Part shown: positions 51,159 to 60,108 of the stretch, in pieces
Position numbering within the stretch: position 1 is the first letter of the stretch
Layout of the letters: each line of letters starts with the position of its first letter
Assembly: GCA_039821125.1 (NCBI GenBank)
Contig: JBCBOR010000009.1
Span: 1-64,000 of the forward strand
Reading direction: 5' to 3'
DNA from: Thermohalobaculum sp039821125
Lineage (GTDB): Bacteria; Pseudomonadota; Alphaproteobacteria; Rhodobacterales; Rhodobacteraceae
DNA length: 64,000 nt
Made by a program: the position numbers and the translations under genes
The notes under the pieces: model-generated
The model's database searches: none
What the model saw: the letters and a program-made list of their open reading frames with translations, nothing else
What the model was told of the DNA's origin: nothing

Positions 51159-53570
51159 TCAGTGCGCCAGGGACGCCTCTGCACCATCACCGGGCTCGGA
51201 CGGCGGCGGGCCATCGAGATGCTCGTCCTCGTCCCACTCAATCGGCTCGGGCGTGTCTGTCAACGCGTGGCTGAGAACCTCCGAGACCGTCTCGACCGGC
51301 ACGATCTCCAGCCCATCCTTGACGTTGTCCGGGATGTCCGGGAGATCCTTGACGTTGTCTTTCGGGATAAGGACCTTGGTGATCCCGCCGCGGAGCGCTG
51401 CCAGAAGCTTCTCCTTAAGCCCGCCGATCGGCAGAACGTTGCCGCGCAGCGTAACCTCCCCAGTCATGGCAATGTCCTTGCGCACCGGGATCTCCGTCAG
51501 CACCGAGACGATCGATGTCACCATCGCGATCCCGGCCGAGGGCCCGTCCTTGGGCGTTGCGCCTTCGGGCACGTGAACGTGGATGTCGATCTTCTCGAAG
51601 CGCGTCGGTTTAAAGCCGAAATCCGGTGCCTTCGAGCGCACATAGGAGGCCGCGGCGTCGATCGATTCCTTCATCACATCGCCCAGGGTCCCGGTCGTCT
51701 TCATTCGTCCGCGGCCCGGCAGCTTCAGCGCCTCGATGTGCAGCAGGTCGCCACCCACAGAGGTATAGGCCAGACCCGTCGTGACGCCGACCTGATCCTT
51801 CTCCTCGGCCAGCCCGTGCTTGTGGCGCGGCACACCGAGGAAATGCTCCAGCCGGTCCGCTGTCACCTCGATTGCGTCGGTGTCCCCGCGCACGATCTCG
51901 GTGAGTGCCTTGCGGCAAAGCTTGGCCAGTTCACGCTCGAGGTTCCGGACACCGGCCTCCCGCGTGTAGCGGCGAATCATCTCGAGCAACGCATCGTCGG
52001 CCAGTGAGAACTCGCCCTTCTTCAGCCCGTGCTCCTTGACCTGCTTGGGCAGCAGGTGGCGCTTGGCGATCTCGAGTTTCTCATCTTCCGTGTAGCCGGC
52101 AAGCGGGATGATCTCCATCCGGTCCAGCAGCGGCTGCGGCATGTTGTAGGTGTTTGCCGTCGTCAGGAACATCACGTTCGAGAGGTCGTACTCCACCTCG
52201 AGATAGTGGTCCGAGAACGTGCTGTTCTGTTCGGGGTCCAGCACCTCAAGCATCGCAGATGCCGGATCGCCACGGAAATCCTGGCCCATCTTGTCGATTT
52301 CATCGAGCAAGATCAGAGGGTTGGTGGTTTTCGCCTTCTTCATCGACTGGATGATCTTGCCGGGCATAGACCCGATATAGGTCCGGCGGTGACCGCGGAT
52401 TTCCGCCTCGTCCCGGACACCGCCGAGCGAGATGCGGATAAACTCGCGCCCCGTAGCGCGGGCAACCGATTTGCCGAGGCTCGTCTTGCCCACGCCCGGT
52501 GGGCCGACCAGACACAGAATCGGGCCTTTCAGTTTCTGCGAGCGCTGCTGCACCGCGAGATACTCGACGATCCGCTCCTTGACCTTCTCGAGGCCGAAGT
52601 GATCGGCGTCCAGAACCTCCTGCGCCTTGCCGAGGTTCTTCTTCACGCGGGACTTCTTGCCCCACGGGATCGAGAGCATCCAATCGAGATAGTTGCGCAC
52701 GACAGTGGCCTCGGCCGACATCGGCGACATGTTCTTGAGCTTCTTCAGCTCGGTCGACGCCTTCTCGCGCGCTTCCTTGGAGAGCTTCGTCTCCTCGATC
52801 TGGTTCTCGTACTCAGCGATCTCGTCGCGACCTTCCTCGTTCTCGCCGAGTTCGCGCTGGATCGCCTTCATCTGTTCATTCAGATAGTATTCGCGCTGGG
52901 TCTTCTCCATCTGGTTCTTGACCCGGCTCTTGATCTTCTTCTCGACCTGCAGGACCGAGATTTCGCCTTGGATCAGCGCGAGGATCTTTTCCATCCGCTC
53001 GGCGACACCCGGTTCCTCGAGCAGTTTCTGCCGCTCCGACAGTTTCACGCCAAGATGCCCCGCGATCGTGTCAGCCAGCTTGGCCGGATCCTCGATCTCG
53101 CCGATATTGGCCATCGCCTCTTCAGGGACATTCTTGTTCAGCTTCACGTAGCGCTCGAATCGGTCAACCAGCGAGCGCGACAGGGCCGACACAGTGCTCT
53201 CGTCGGCTTCCGATTCGGCGATCTCGGTGATGGTTGCCTCGAAGAACTCGTCGTTCGGCACAAAGCCGGTGATCTCGGCGCGCGAGCGGCCTTCGACCAG
53301 GACTTTCACCGTCCCGTCGGGCAGTTTCAGGAGTTGCAGGACGTTTGCCAGCGAGCCGATGCGATAGATGTCGTCTTCGCCCGGTTCATCCTCGGCGGCA
53401 TCGCGCTGCGAGGCGAGCAGGATCTGGCGGTCGTCTTTCATGACCGCTTCCAGCGCCTTGACGGATTTGGTGCGCCCGACGAAGAGCGGCACGATCATGT
53501 GCGGGAAAACGACGATGTCGCGCAGTGGAAGGACCGGATAGCTCGTCTCGGACTCGATTGATTTGCTCAT
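51159..53570 (-). CDS. lon: ATP-dependent protease Lon
   Basis: 803 aa, full family length. N-terminal LAN substrate-binding domain (YPVLPLRDIVVFPHMIVPLF), AAA+ module with Walker A GPPGVGKTSLGKS near 355 and ILLDEIDKM Walker B, and the C-terminal Ser-Lys protease domain with Ser678 (PKDGPSAGI) and Lys in GGLKEK near 721. Degrades misfolded and regulatory proteins in the cytosol. Acidic C-terminal tail. Lies downstream of clpX in the same direction with 129 bp between them. Confidence 0.97.
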   Translation of the reverse strand: MSKSIESETSYPVLPLRDIVVFPHMIVPLFVGRTKSVKALEAVMKDDRQILLASQRDAAEDEPGEDDIYRIGSLANVLQLLKLPDGTVKVLVEGRSRAEITGFVPNDEFFEATITEIAESEADESTVSALSRSLVDRFERYVKLNKNVPEEAMANIGEIEDPAKLADTIAGHLGVKLSERQKLLEEPGVAERMEKILALIQGEISVLQVEKKIKSRVKNQMEKTQREYYLNEQMKAIQRELGENEEGRDEIAEYENQIEETKLSKEAREKASTELKKLKNMSPMSAEATVVRNYLDWMLSIPWGKKSRVKKNLGKAQEVLDADHFGLEKVKERIVEYLAVQQRSQKLKGPILCLVGPPGVGKTSLGKSVARATGREFIRISLGGVRDEAEIRGHRRTYIGSMPGKIIQSMKKAKTTNPLILLDEIDKMGQDFRGDPASAMLEVLDPEQNSTFSDHYLEVEYDLSNVMFLTTANTYNMPQPLLDRMEIIPLAGYTEDEKLEIAKRHLLPKQVKEHGLKKGEFSLADDALLEMIRRYTREAGVRNLERELAKLCRKALTEIVRGDTDAIEVTADRLEHFLGVPRHKHGLAEEKDQVGVTTGLAYTSVGGDLLHIEALKLPGRGRMKTTGTLGDVMKESIDAAASYVRSKAPDFGFKPTRFEKIDIHVHVPEGATPKDGPSAGIAMVTSIVSVLTEIPVRKDIAMTGEVTLRGNVLPIGGLKEKLLAALRGGITKVLIPKDNVKDLPDIPDNVKDGLEIVPVETVSEVLSHALTDTPEPIEWDEDEHLDGPPPSEPGDGAEASLAH

Positions 53571-53629
53571 GAATATGCCTCTGGTGACCGCGCGAATCGG
53601 CGATCTATGGTCTTTTAGGGTACCCCTTT

Positions 53630-53658
53630 ACGTGGGTCCCTGCGCGGCCAAAATCAAG
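53630..53658 (-). promoter_or_regulatory. Possible heat-shock (sigma-32) promoter of lon
   Basis: On the minus strand CTTGAT is followed after 16 bases by CCCACGT, about 60 bp before the lon ATG. The match to alphaproteobacterial sigma-32 sites (CTTGA... and a C-rich -10) is partial. Lon is a classical heat-shock gene, which makes the guess reasonable. Confidence 0.3.
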
Positions 53659-53699
53659 ACACTGCCAGGATGCGCCAGCCACACGGGCTGGCGCCAAGG

Positions 53700-54962
53700 T
53701 CAGGACGCGTTCGCCTCGGCGCCGGTATCGGCGTAGATATAAAGCGGCTTCGCCTCTCCCGCAATCACGTCGTCATTGACGACGATTTCCTGCACGCTTT
53801 CGTGGCCAGGCAGGTCGAACATCGGATCGAGCAGCACGTCTTCGAGGATCGAGCGCAGGCCGCGCGCACCGGTCTTGCGTTCGATCGCCTTGGCCGCGAT
53901 CGCCTGCAGGGCCTCGTCGGTGAACCGCAGCGACACGCTCTCCATGTCGAAGAGCCGCTCGTACTGCTTGACCAGCGCGTTCTTCGGCTGGGTCAGGATC
54001 GTGACCAGCGCATCCTCATCGAGATCACGCAAGGTGGCGATCACGGGAAGACGGCCGACGAATTCCGGGATCAGGCCGAATTTCAGCAGATCCTCTGGCT
54101 CGAGGTTCTCGAGAAGATCGCCGACCCTCCGGTCATCCTCGGCTTTCACATCGGCGCCGAAACCCATGGCCGACCCTTTGCCGCGCTGGGCAATGATCTT
54201 GTCCAGACCCGCGAACGCACCGCCGCAGATGAACAGGATGTTGGTCGTGTCGACCTGCAGAAACTCCTGCTGCGGATGCTTGCGCCCGCCCTGCGGCGGC
54301 ACGGAGGCGACAGTGCCTTCCATGATCTTCAGCAGCGCCTGCTGGACCCCTTCGCCGGAGACATCCCGCGTGATGGACGGATTGTCCGACTTGCGGGAGA
54401 TCTTGTCGACCTCATCGATGTAGACGATCCCGCGCTGCGCCCGCTCGACGTTGTAATCTGCCGATTGCAGCAGCTTGAGGATGATGTTCTCGACATCCTC
54501 ACCAACGTACCCCGCTTCGGTCAGGGTCGTCGCGTCGGCCATCGTGAAGGGCACATCGAGGATGCGCGCCAGCGTCTGCGCCAGCAGCGTTTTGCCGCAG
54601 CCGGTCGGACCGATCAGCAGGATATTCGACTTCGCCAGCTCGACATCCGAGGATTTCTGCGCGTGGTTCAGACGCTTGTAGTGATTGTGGACCGCGACCG
54701 AGAGCACGCGCTTGGCCATGGCCTGGCCGATCACGTAGTCGTCGAGAACCTCACAGATATCCTTGGGGGTCGGAACACCGTCGGAGGATTTGACGAGGTT
54801 GTTCTTCGTCTCCTCCCGGATGATGTCCATGCACAGCTCGACGCATTCATCACAGATGAACACAGTCGGCCCGGCGATCAGCTTGCGAACCTCGTGCTGG
54901 CTCTTTCCGCAGAAAGAACAGTAGAGTGTGTTTTTGCTGTCCGAGCCGCTATTTTTGCTCAT
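53700..54962 (-). CDS. clpX: ATP-dependent Clp protease ATP-binding subunit ClpX
   Basis: 420 aa. N-terminal zinc domain with Cys15, Cys18, Cys37 and Cys40. AAA+ Walker A GPTGCGKTLLAQT near 118, Walker B IVYIDEVDKI near 180, the ClpP-docking IGF-type loop near GKGSAMGFGADV, and sensor 2 GARGLRSILED near 367. Unfolds substrates and feeds them to ClpP, encoded next upstream. Confidence 0.97.
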   Translation of the reverse strand: MSKNSGSDSKNTLYCSFCGKSQHEVRKLIAGPTVFICDECVELCMDIIREETKNNLVKSSDGVPTPKDICEVLDDYVIGQAMAKRVLSVAVHNHYKRLNHAQKSSDVELAKSNILLIGPTGCGKTLLAQTLARILDVPFTMADATTLTEAGYVGEDVENIILKLLQSADYNVERAQRGIVYIDEVDKISRKSDNPSITRDVSGEGVQQALLKIMEGTVASVPPQGGRKHPQQEFLQVDTTNILFICGGAFAGLDKIIAQRGKGSAMGFGADVKAEDDRRVGDLLENLEPEDLLKFGLIPEFVGRLPVIATLRDLDEDALVTILTQPKNALVKQYERLFDMESVSLRFTDEALQAIAAKAIERKTGARGLRSILEDVLLDPMFDLPGHESVQEIVVNDDVIAGEAKPLYIYADTGAEANAS

Positions 54963-55102
54963 TACACTTCTCCGGACGGGACCTATCCCGCCAATCCTCC
55001 TACACGCCCATTAACATTTCGGTAATGGCCGAATCCGGTAAAATTATGTTTAGCGTTTCGCAACAAGTGTGTCACGGCACGCCCGGCACGTCCATTCCGA
55101 CG

Positions 55103-55735
55103 TTACGCCTCGGAGTCATCCGGTATTGAGCGCGCTTCGACGATATTGTCAACCAGCCCCCAGTCGCGGGCTTCCTCGGGTGACATGAAATTGTCACGGT
55201 CGAGCGCCTTTTCGATGGTCTCGATGTCCTGACCGGTGTGCTTCTGATAGATCTGGTTCAGCCGGTCCTTCAGATCCTGCGTTTCCTTGGCGTGGATCAT
55301 GATGTCCGAGGCCTGACCGCGGAACCCGCCCGAGGGCTGGTGCACCATCACCCGGCTGTTGGGCAGGGCAAAGCGCATGTCCTTCTCGCCCGCCGTCAGC
55401 AGCAGCGAGCCCATCGAGGCCGCCTGGCCGATCACCAGGGTCGACACCTTGGGCCGGATGTACTGCATCGTGTCATAGATCGAGAGCCCCGATGTCACCA
55501 CGCCGCCGGGGCTGTTGATGTACATCGCAATCTCTTTCTTCGGATTTTCCGCCTCGAGAAACAGCAACTGCGCGACGACCAGCGTGGCCATCTGATCCTC
55601 GACCGGGCCGGCGAGGAAGACGATCCGCTCCTTCAGAAGGCGCGAGAAAATGTCGTACCGGGTCGAGCCGCGGGCGGTAATCTCCTCGACGGTCGGGATG
55701 ATGAAGCTGGTAAAGGTATCGATTGGATCGCGCAT
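55103..55735 (-). CDS. clpP: ATP-dependent Clp protease proteolytic subunit ClpP
   Basis: 210 aa. Catalytic Ser107 in GQAASMGSLLL, His132 in VMVHQPSGGF, and Asp in the expected C-terminal region (ARDWGLVD near 185). IPTVEEITARGSTRYDIFSR is the conserved N-terminus. Forms the 14-subunit chamber used by ClpX. Followed by clpX after 140 bp, the usual alphaproteobacterial order. Confidence 0.97.
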   Translation of the reverse strand: MRDPIDTFTSFIIPTVEEITARGSTRYDIFSRLLKERIVFLAGPVEDQMATLVVAQLLFLEAENPKKEIAMYINSPGGVVTSGLSIYDTMQYIRPKVSTLVIGQAASMGSLLLTAGEKDMRFALPNSRVMVHQPSGGFRGQASDIMIHAKETQDLKDRLNQIYQKHTGQDIETIEKALDRDNFMSPEEARDWGLVDNIVEARSIPDDSEA

Positions 55736-55975
55736 TGTTCTGCCTGATGTTCGGGCCCGGAGGGCGGGCGGGGGCCATTCTGCCCATTCGTTACCTGAAA
55801 GTCTTAATGACTGCTTAGTGGACCTTCAATGCCAAGAACGGAAAATCTTGGTAACGCTGCTGGCAGGAACGCGGATCGTGGGGGATTTCCGGGATGATGA
55901 AAACGCGATGAGAGGCTGTGATCGGCCCGGCACCGCTCCCCTGCCAGTGTTGCACCGCTGGTTTGTGTCCCGAGG

Positions 55976-55994
55976 GCCCACCCACCCGCGGCGC
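55976..55994 (+). repeat. Short repeat R1, copy 3 (shorter)
   Basis: GGCCCACCCACCCGCGGCG, related to the copies at 13120 and 17981 but lacking the AC step. It lies in the spacer between clpP and the divergent permease gene. Confidence 0.4.
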
Positions 55995-56017
55995 CGGGCC
56001 GGTTGGCGGTGTGCGTG

Positions 56018-56890
56018 ATGGCGGGCCGTCCGCTCTGGCTGGTGTTGGCGCCGGTGATGTTCCTCTGCCTGTGGTCGGGGGGGTATGTGGTGGCCAAGAT
56101 CGGCATTCTCTATGCCCCGCCGCTGACCCTCCTTGTGGTCCGCTTTGCGCTGTGTGTCGCGATCATGGGGATTGTCTTCGCGATTCTTCGCCCGCCACTG
56201 CCCGAGCGTGCCGCGGATTGGGGGCACCTGGCGCTGGTCGGGGTGCTGATCCAGACTGTGTATTTTGGTCTGTCTTATATGGCGTTTCACGCGGATGTCG
56301 CCTCTGGCACTGTGGCTCTGATCATGTCGCTGCAGCCGATTCTCGTCGCGATCACGGCGCCGGGCTGGACCGGCGAGCGGATCGGCTGGCAACGCTGGAT
56401 CGGCTTTGCGATGGGGCTGGTCGGGACCGCGGTCGTGATCGCCGTCCGGCTGGAGATCGCGGCCCCGCCGCTGATCGGGTTCGTCTATGCAGCCCTGGGT
56501 CTCGCCGGGATGACCGCTGCCGCGCTCTGGGAGAAGCGGTTCGGGCTGACCCACCATCCGGTGACATCGAACCTGATCGGTTATGCGGCGGGGCTGATCG
56601 GGATCCTGCCCTTCGCGCTGGTGATGGAGACGCCCGACATCGACTGGACGCCGACGTTTATCGGCGCGCTTGGCTATCTGGTGATCGGCAATTCGCTGAT
56701 CGCGGTGACACTGCTTTTGGCGATGATCCGCGCAGGCGAGGTGGCACGGGTGTCGGCGTTGCTGTTCCTGGTGCCGCCGCTGGCCGCCGTGTTTGGCTGG
56801 CTGACGCTGGGTGAGGTGATGCCGCCCGCCGCATGGGCGGGCATGGCCGTGGCCGGGGCCGGTGTCTGGATCGCGACGCGGGCGCGCTGA
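56018..56890 (+). CDS. DMT superfamily (EamA) permease
   Basis: 290 aa inner-membrane protein with ten predicted helices arranged as two EamA repeats (about 8-130 and 145-285). LWSGGYVVAKIGI and SLQPILVAITA are typical. It exports or imports small metabolites; the substrate cannot be told. ATG 56018 begins MAGRPLWLVLAP. It interrupts the otherwise minus-strand tig/clp/lon block. Confidence 0.87.
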   Translation: MAGRPLWLVLAPVMFLCLWSGGYVVAKIGILYAPPLTLLVVRFALCVAIMGIVFAILRPPLPERAADWGHLALVGVLIQTVYFGLSYMAFHADVASGTVALIMSLQPILVAITAPGWTGERIGWQRWIGFAMGLVGTAVVIAVRLEIAAPPLIGFVYAALGLAGMTAAALWEKRFGLTHHPVTSNLIGYAAGLIGILPFALVMETPDIDWTPTFIGALGYLVIGNSLIAVTLLLAMIRAGEVARVSALLFLVPPLAAVFGWLTLGEVMPPAAWAGMAVAGAGVWIATRAR

Positions 56891-56907
56891 GGCGCCCGGC
56901 AGCGGCC

Positions 56908-58275
56908 CTATGCCTCGTCTTTGGCGGGTGCCTTGGCTTCGTCTTCGGCGTCGAGCGCTTCCAGTTCGGCCTGCAGGTCGTCCTTCGACACCGGAACCTC
57001 GGTGATATCCGCCTTCTCGAGGATCAGATCGACGACCTTGTCCTCGAACAGCGGCGCGCGGATCTGTTCCAGAGCCTCGCGGTTCTGTTTGACGAACTCG
57101 AAGAACTCGCGTTCCTGCCCGGGGTACTGGCGGGCCTGCGCCATGATCGCCTGGCCAAGATCGGATTCCGAGATTTCGACCTCTTCGCGCTGGCCGATCT
57201 CGGCGAGCAGCAGACCAAGCCGGACACGGCGCTGCGCGAGTGTGCTGTGCTCATCGGTCGGCTCGATCTCGGGTTGCTCCGCCGGCGGCTCGGCCCCCTG
57301 ATTCTCCTCGTGCCAGAGCTGGTGCGCGATCGAGGTCGCCTCGGCGGTGACCAGCGTTTCGGGCAGCTCGAAGCTGACCATCTCGTCGAGCGCATCGAGC
57401 AGGCGGCGCTTGGCCAGCGTGCGCGACGCATCGGCATATTCCGCTGCGATCCGCTCCTTCAACTGGTCCTTCAGACCATCGAGCGTCTCCGCCCCGAAGC
57501 GTTCAGCCAGCGCATCGTCGATCGCCGCCGCTTTGGGCGCCCGGATTTCCTTGACCGTGACCTCGAAGACGGCGTCCTTGCCCGCGAGGTTCGGCGCGCC
57601 GTACTCCTCCGGGAAGGTTACGTTCACGTCCTTCTGCTCGCCCGCCTTGACGCCGGTGAGCTGCTCCTCGAAGCCGGGAATGAAGCTGCTCGAGCCGAGC
57701 ACAAGCGGATAATCCTCTGCCTCGCCGCCCTCGAACGCTTCGCCATCGATCTTGCCGAGGAAATCGATCACGACCTGATCCTTGTCCTCGGACACCGCGC
57801 CGTCTTCGCGCGCCTCGTACTCGACCGCGCTGTCGGCAAGCTTGCCGAGCGCTTCTTCCAGCGCCGCGTCGTCGACCTCGAGGGTTTTGCGCTCGAGCTT
57901 GATCGCGGCGTAGTCGAGATCGGGCACATCGGGCAGGCACTCGTAGGCGATCTCTACGTTCAGATCATCGCCTTCCTCGAAATTCTCGTTGGCGATCTTG
58001 ATGTCGGGCTGGCGCGCCGGGCGGTGGCCCGCTTCCTTGAGATGCTCGGCGACCGAGCCCTCAACGGTTTCCTGAACCACTTCGCCCAGAACCGATTTGC
58101 CGAACATCTTCTTCAGCAGCGGCAGCGGAGCCTTGCCCTTGCGAAAGCCCTTCATCTGGAAGTCCTTGCGGACCGTCTCGAGCTTTTCCGTGGTCTTGGC
58201 GTCCAGATCAGCGGCAGTTACCACCAGGGCATATTCGCGTTTCAGCCCCTCGGACTTGGTTTCCGTTACCTGCAT
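56908..58275 (-). CDS. tig: Trigger factor, ribosome-associated chaperone
   Basis: 455 aa. N-terminal ribosome-binding domain with the signature FRKGKAPLPLLKKMFGK (about 43-60), the FKBP-like PPIase domain near 160-245, and the long helical C-terminal chaperone domain. Acidic Ala/Glu/Lys tail. ATG 58275 gives the standard MQVTETKSEGLKREY start; an earlier in-frame start crosses the tRNA-Leu region. Often linked to clpP-clpX; here a permease gene lies between. Confidence 0.95.
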   Translation of the reverse strand: MQVTETKSEGLKREYALVVTAADLDAKTTEKLETVRKDFQMKGFRKGKAPLPLLKKMFGKSVLGEVVQETVEGSVAEHLKEAGHRPARQPDIKIANENFEEGDDLNVEIAYECLPDVPDLDYAAIKLERKTLEVDDAALEEALGKLADSAVEYEAREDGAVSEDKDQVVIDFLGKIDGEAFEGGEAEDYPLVLGSSSFIPGFEEQLTGVKAGEQKDVNVTFPEEYGAPNLAGKDAVFEVTVKEIRAPKAAAIDDALAERFGAETLDGLKDQLKERIAAEYADASRTLAKRRLLDALDEMVSFELPETLVTAEATSIAHQLWHEENQGAEPPAEQPEIEPTDEHSTLAQRRVRLGLLLAEIGQREEVEISESDLGQAIMAQARQYPGQEREFFEFVKQNREALEQIRAPLFEDKVVDLILEKADITEVPVSKDDLQAELEALDAEDEAKAPAKDEA

Positions 58276-58338
58276 TTCAGTCCTCTTCAGCCCCGTGTGC
58301 CGCGCATCGGTTACGGGATGATCAAAGTTGGGCGGTCT

Positions 58339-58423
58339 TGGTGCGGGCGGAGGGACTTGAACCCCCACGCCGTGCGGCACGAGAACCTAAATCTCGCGTG
58401 TCTACCAATTCCACCACGCCCGC
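58339..58423 (-). tRNA. tRNA-Leu (anticodon TAG), CCA encoded
   Basis: 85 nt with a long variable arm, acceptor GCGGGCG/CGCCCGC, anticodon stem CGAGA/TCTCG with loop TTTAGGT, and T stem GGGGG-type arm closing with TTCAAGT. Ends ACCA. Lies just upstream of tig. Confidence 0.95.
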
Positions 58424-58588
58424 GACACCGGACCGATCCGGCGAATTCGGCGCCTCTATAACAACGAGTCGGTGGGGGCGATAGGATAAAATGAAGCGCC
58501 GTGCGCGCCGCAGGACGGGCTGCGCACGGGAAAGCACGGCGGCCCTGAACAGAACCCCGTTCAGGAACCGCAGTTCAGCAAGCGTCGC

Positions 58589-60019
58589 TCAGAGACCTTT
58601 CGCCTGATAGGTCTCGGCAACGCGGTTGATCGCAACGATGAAGCCCGCGGTGCGCAGATCCTTGACGTCACTGCGCGAGCGCCAGACGCTCGCCATCGAC
58701 TGGTAGGCGATGCGCATGGTGTCATCGAGACCCGAGCGCACCAGCTCGAGTTCGTCCGCGCCGCGCAGGTATTTCTCGCGGAACTCATCGGAGACCGTGT
58801 TGTTGGTCAGGCGCTCGATCTCGTTGACCAGCAGGCGGTGGCGCGCCTCCTCCTGTCGGCGCTGCATGCGGCCGAAGCGGATATGGCTGAGGTTCTTGAC
58901 CCACTCGAAATAGGACACCGTGACGCCGCCCGCATTGGCGTAGAGATCAGGGATGATGACCACACCCTGGTCCCGCAGGATATCGTTCGCGCCTGCTGTG
59001 ACCGGGCCGTTCGCGGCCTCGACGATCAGCGGGGTCTTGAGTTTGCGCACATTGCCGAGGTTGATGACCCCCTCGAGCGCGGCGGGGATGAGGATGTCGC
59101 ACTCCTCCTCCAGCACCTTGGCGCCGTTCTCGATATAGCTTGCGCCCGGGAAGCCCGCGACACCGCCGCGCTCGAGCATATGATCACGCACGGCCTCGAT
59201 GTTCAGCCCGTCGGTGTTGACGATCGCACCATCGCGCTCGCCGATACCGATGATCTTGCAGCCATCTTCCTCCTCGAGGAACTTGGCGGCGTGGTAGCCC
59301 ACGTTGCCGAGACCCTGGACGATCACGCGCTTGCCGCCGAGCCCGGCGGACAGCCCGGTTTTCGCCAGATCATCCGGGTTCCGGAAGAACTCCTGAATGG
59401 CGTATTGCACGCCGCGGCCCGTCGCTTCGACCCGGCCAGCGATCCCGCCCGAGTTGCGCGGCTTGCCGGTGACACAGGCGTTGCCGTCGATATCGGTCGT
59501 GTGCATGCGCTTGTACTGATCGGCGATCCAGGCCATCTCCCGCTCGCCGGTGCCCATGTCCGGTGCGGGCACGTTCTGCGAGGGGTTGATCAGGTCGCGC
59601 TTGATCAGCTCATAGGCAAAGCGGCGGGTGATCCGCTCCATCTCGTCTGCGTTCCACTCCCGCGGGTTGATGCGCAGGCCGCCCTTCGAGCCGCCAAACG
59701 GCACCTCGACCAGCGCGCACTTGTAGGTCATCAGAGCGGCCAGCGCCTCGACCTCGTCCTGGTGGACATTGTCGGCGAACCGGATCCCGCCCTTCACCGG
59801 TTCCATATGTTCCGAATGCACCGAGCGATAGCCCGTGAACGTGTGGATCTTGCCGCGCAGCTTGACCCCGAACCGGACTGTGTAGGTCGAATTGCAGACC
59901 TTGATTTTCTCATCCAGTCCCTCCGGCATATCCAGCAGCGAGGACGCCTGATGAAACATGAGTTCGACGCTGTCGCGAAAGCTTGGTTCGGTGGTACTTT
60001 GAAACACGGTGGTACTCAT
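58589..60019 (-). CDS. Glu/Leu/Phe/Val dehydrogenase (glutamate dehydrogenase type)
   Basis: 476 aa. Substrate-binding EPVKGGIRFADNVHQDEVEA (near 75-94) and the catalytic Lys region VEVPFGGSKGGLRI, followed by the Asp of APDMGTGEREMAW. The nucleotide fold has VQGLGNVGYHAAKFLEEE near 235. Interconverts L-glutamate (or a branched-chain amino acid) and the 2-oxo acid with NAD(P)H. ATG 60019 has GGGAGGGAC before it. It follows hrpB in the same direction after 89 bp. Confidence 0.92.
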   Translation of the reverse strand: MSTTVFQSTTEPSFRDSVELMFHQASSLLDMPEGLDEKIKVCNSTYTVRFGVKLRGKIHTFTGYRSVHSEHMEPVKGGIRFADNVHQDEVEALAALMTYKCALVEVPFGGSKGGLRINPREWNADEMERITRRFAYELIKRDLINPSQNVPAPDMGTGEREMAWIADQYKRMHTTDIDGNACVTGKPRNSGGIAGRVEATGRGVQYAIQEFFRNPDDLAKTGLSAGLGGKRVIVQGLGNVGYHAAKFLEEEDGCKIIGIGERDGAIVNTDGLNIEAVRDHMLERGGVAGFPGASYIENGAKVLEEECDILIPAALEGVINLGNVRKLKTPLIVEAANGPVTAGANDILRDQGVVIIPDLYANAGGVTVSYFEWVKNLSHIRFGRMQRRQEEARHRLLVNEIERLTNNTVSDEFREKYLRGADELELVRSGLDDTMRIAYQSMASVWRSRSDVKDLRTAGFIVAINRVAETYQAKGL

Positions 60020-60108
60020 CGTTTGTCCCTCCCAAAGAAGACCTGGGTATGTCCCGGTACATTCGGGAAGGATGGGCCAAAACTGGCGTGCAGTCTTGGG
60101 TTGAATCG

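Noticed and set aside
50941..51576. Plus-strand open frame over the tRNA-Val
   Set aside because: It reads through a perfect tRNA in antisense and the 3' end of lon; typical spurious call.
52029..55025. Long plus-strand frames opposite lon and clpX
   Set aside because: Pure antisense of highly conserved protease genes.
56003..56017. TTG/GTG starts upstream of the DMT permease ATG
   Set aside because: ATG 56018 gives the normal family N-terminus; upstream codons lie next to repeat R1 with no better ribosome binding site.
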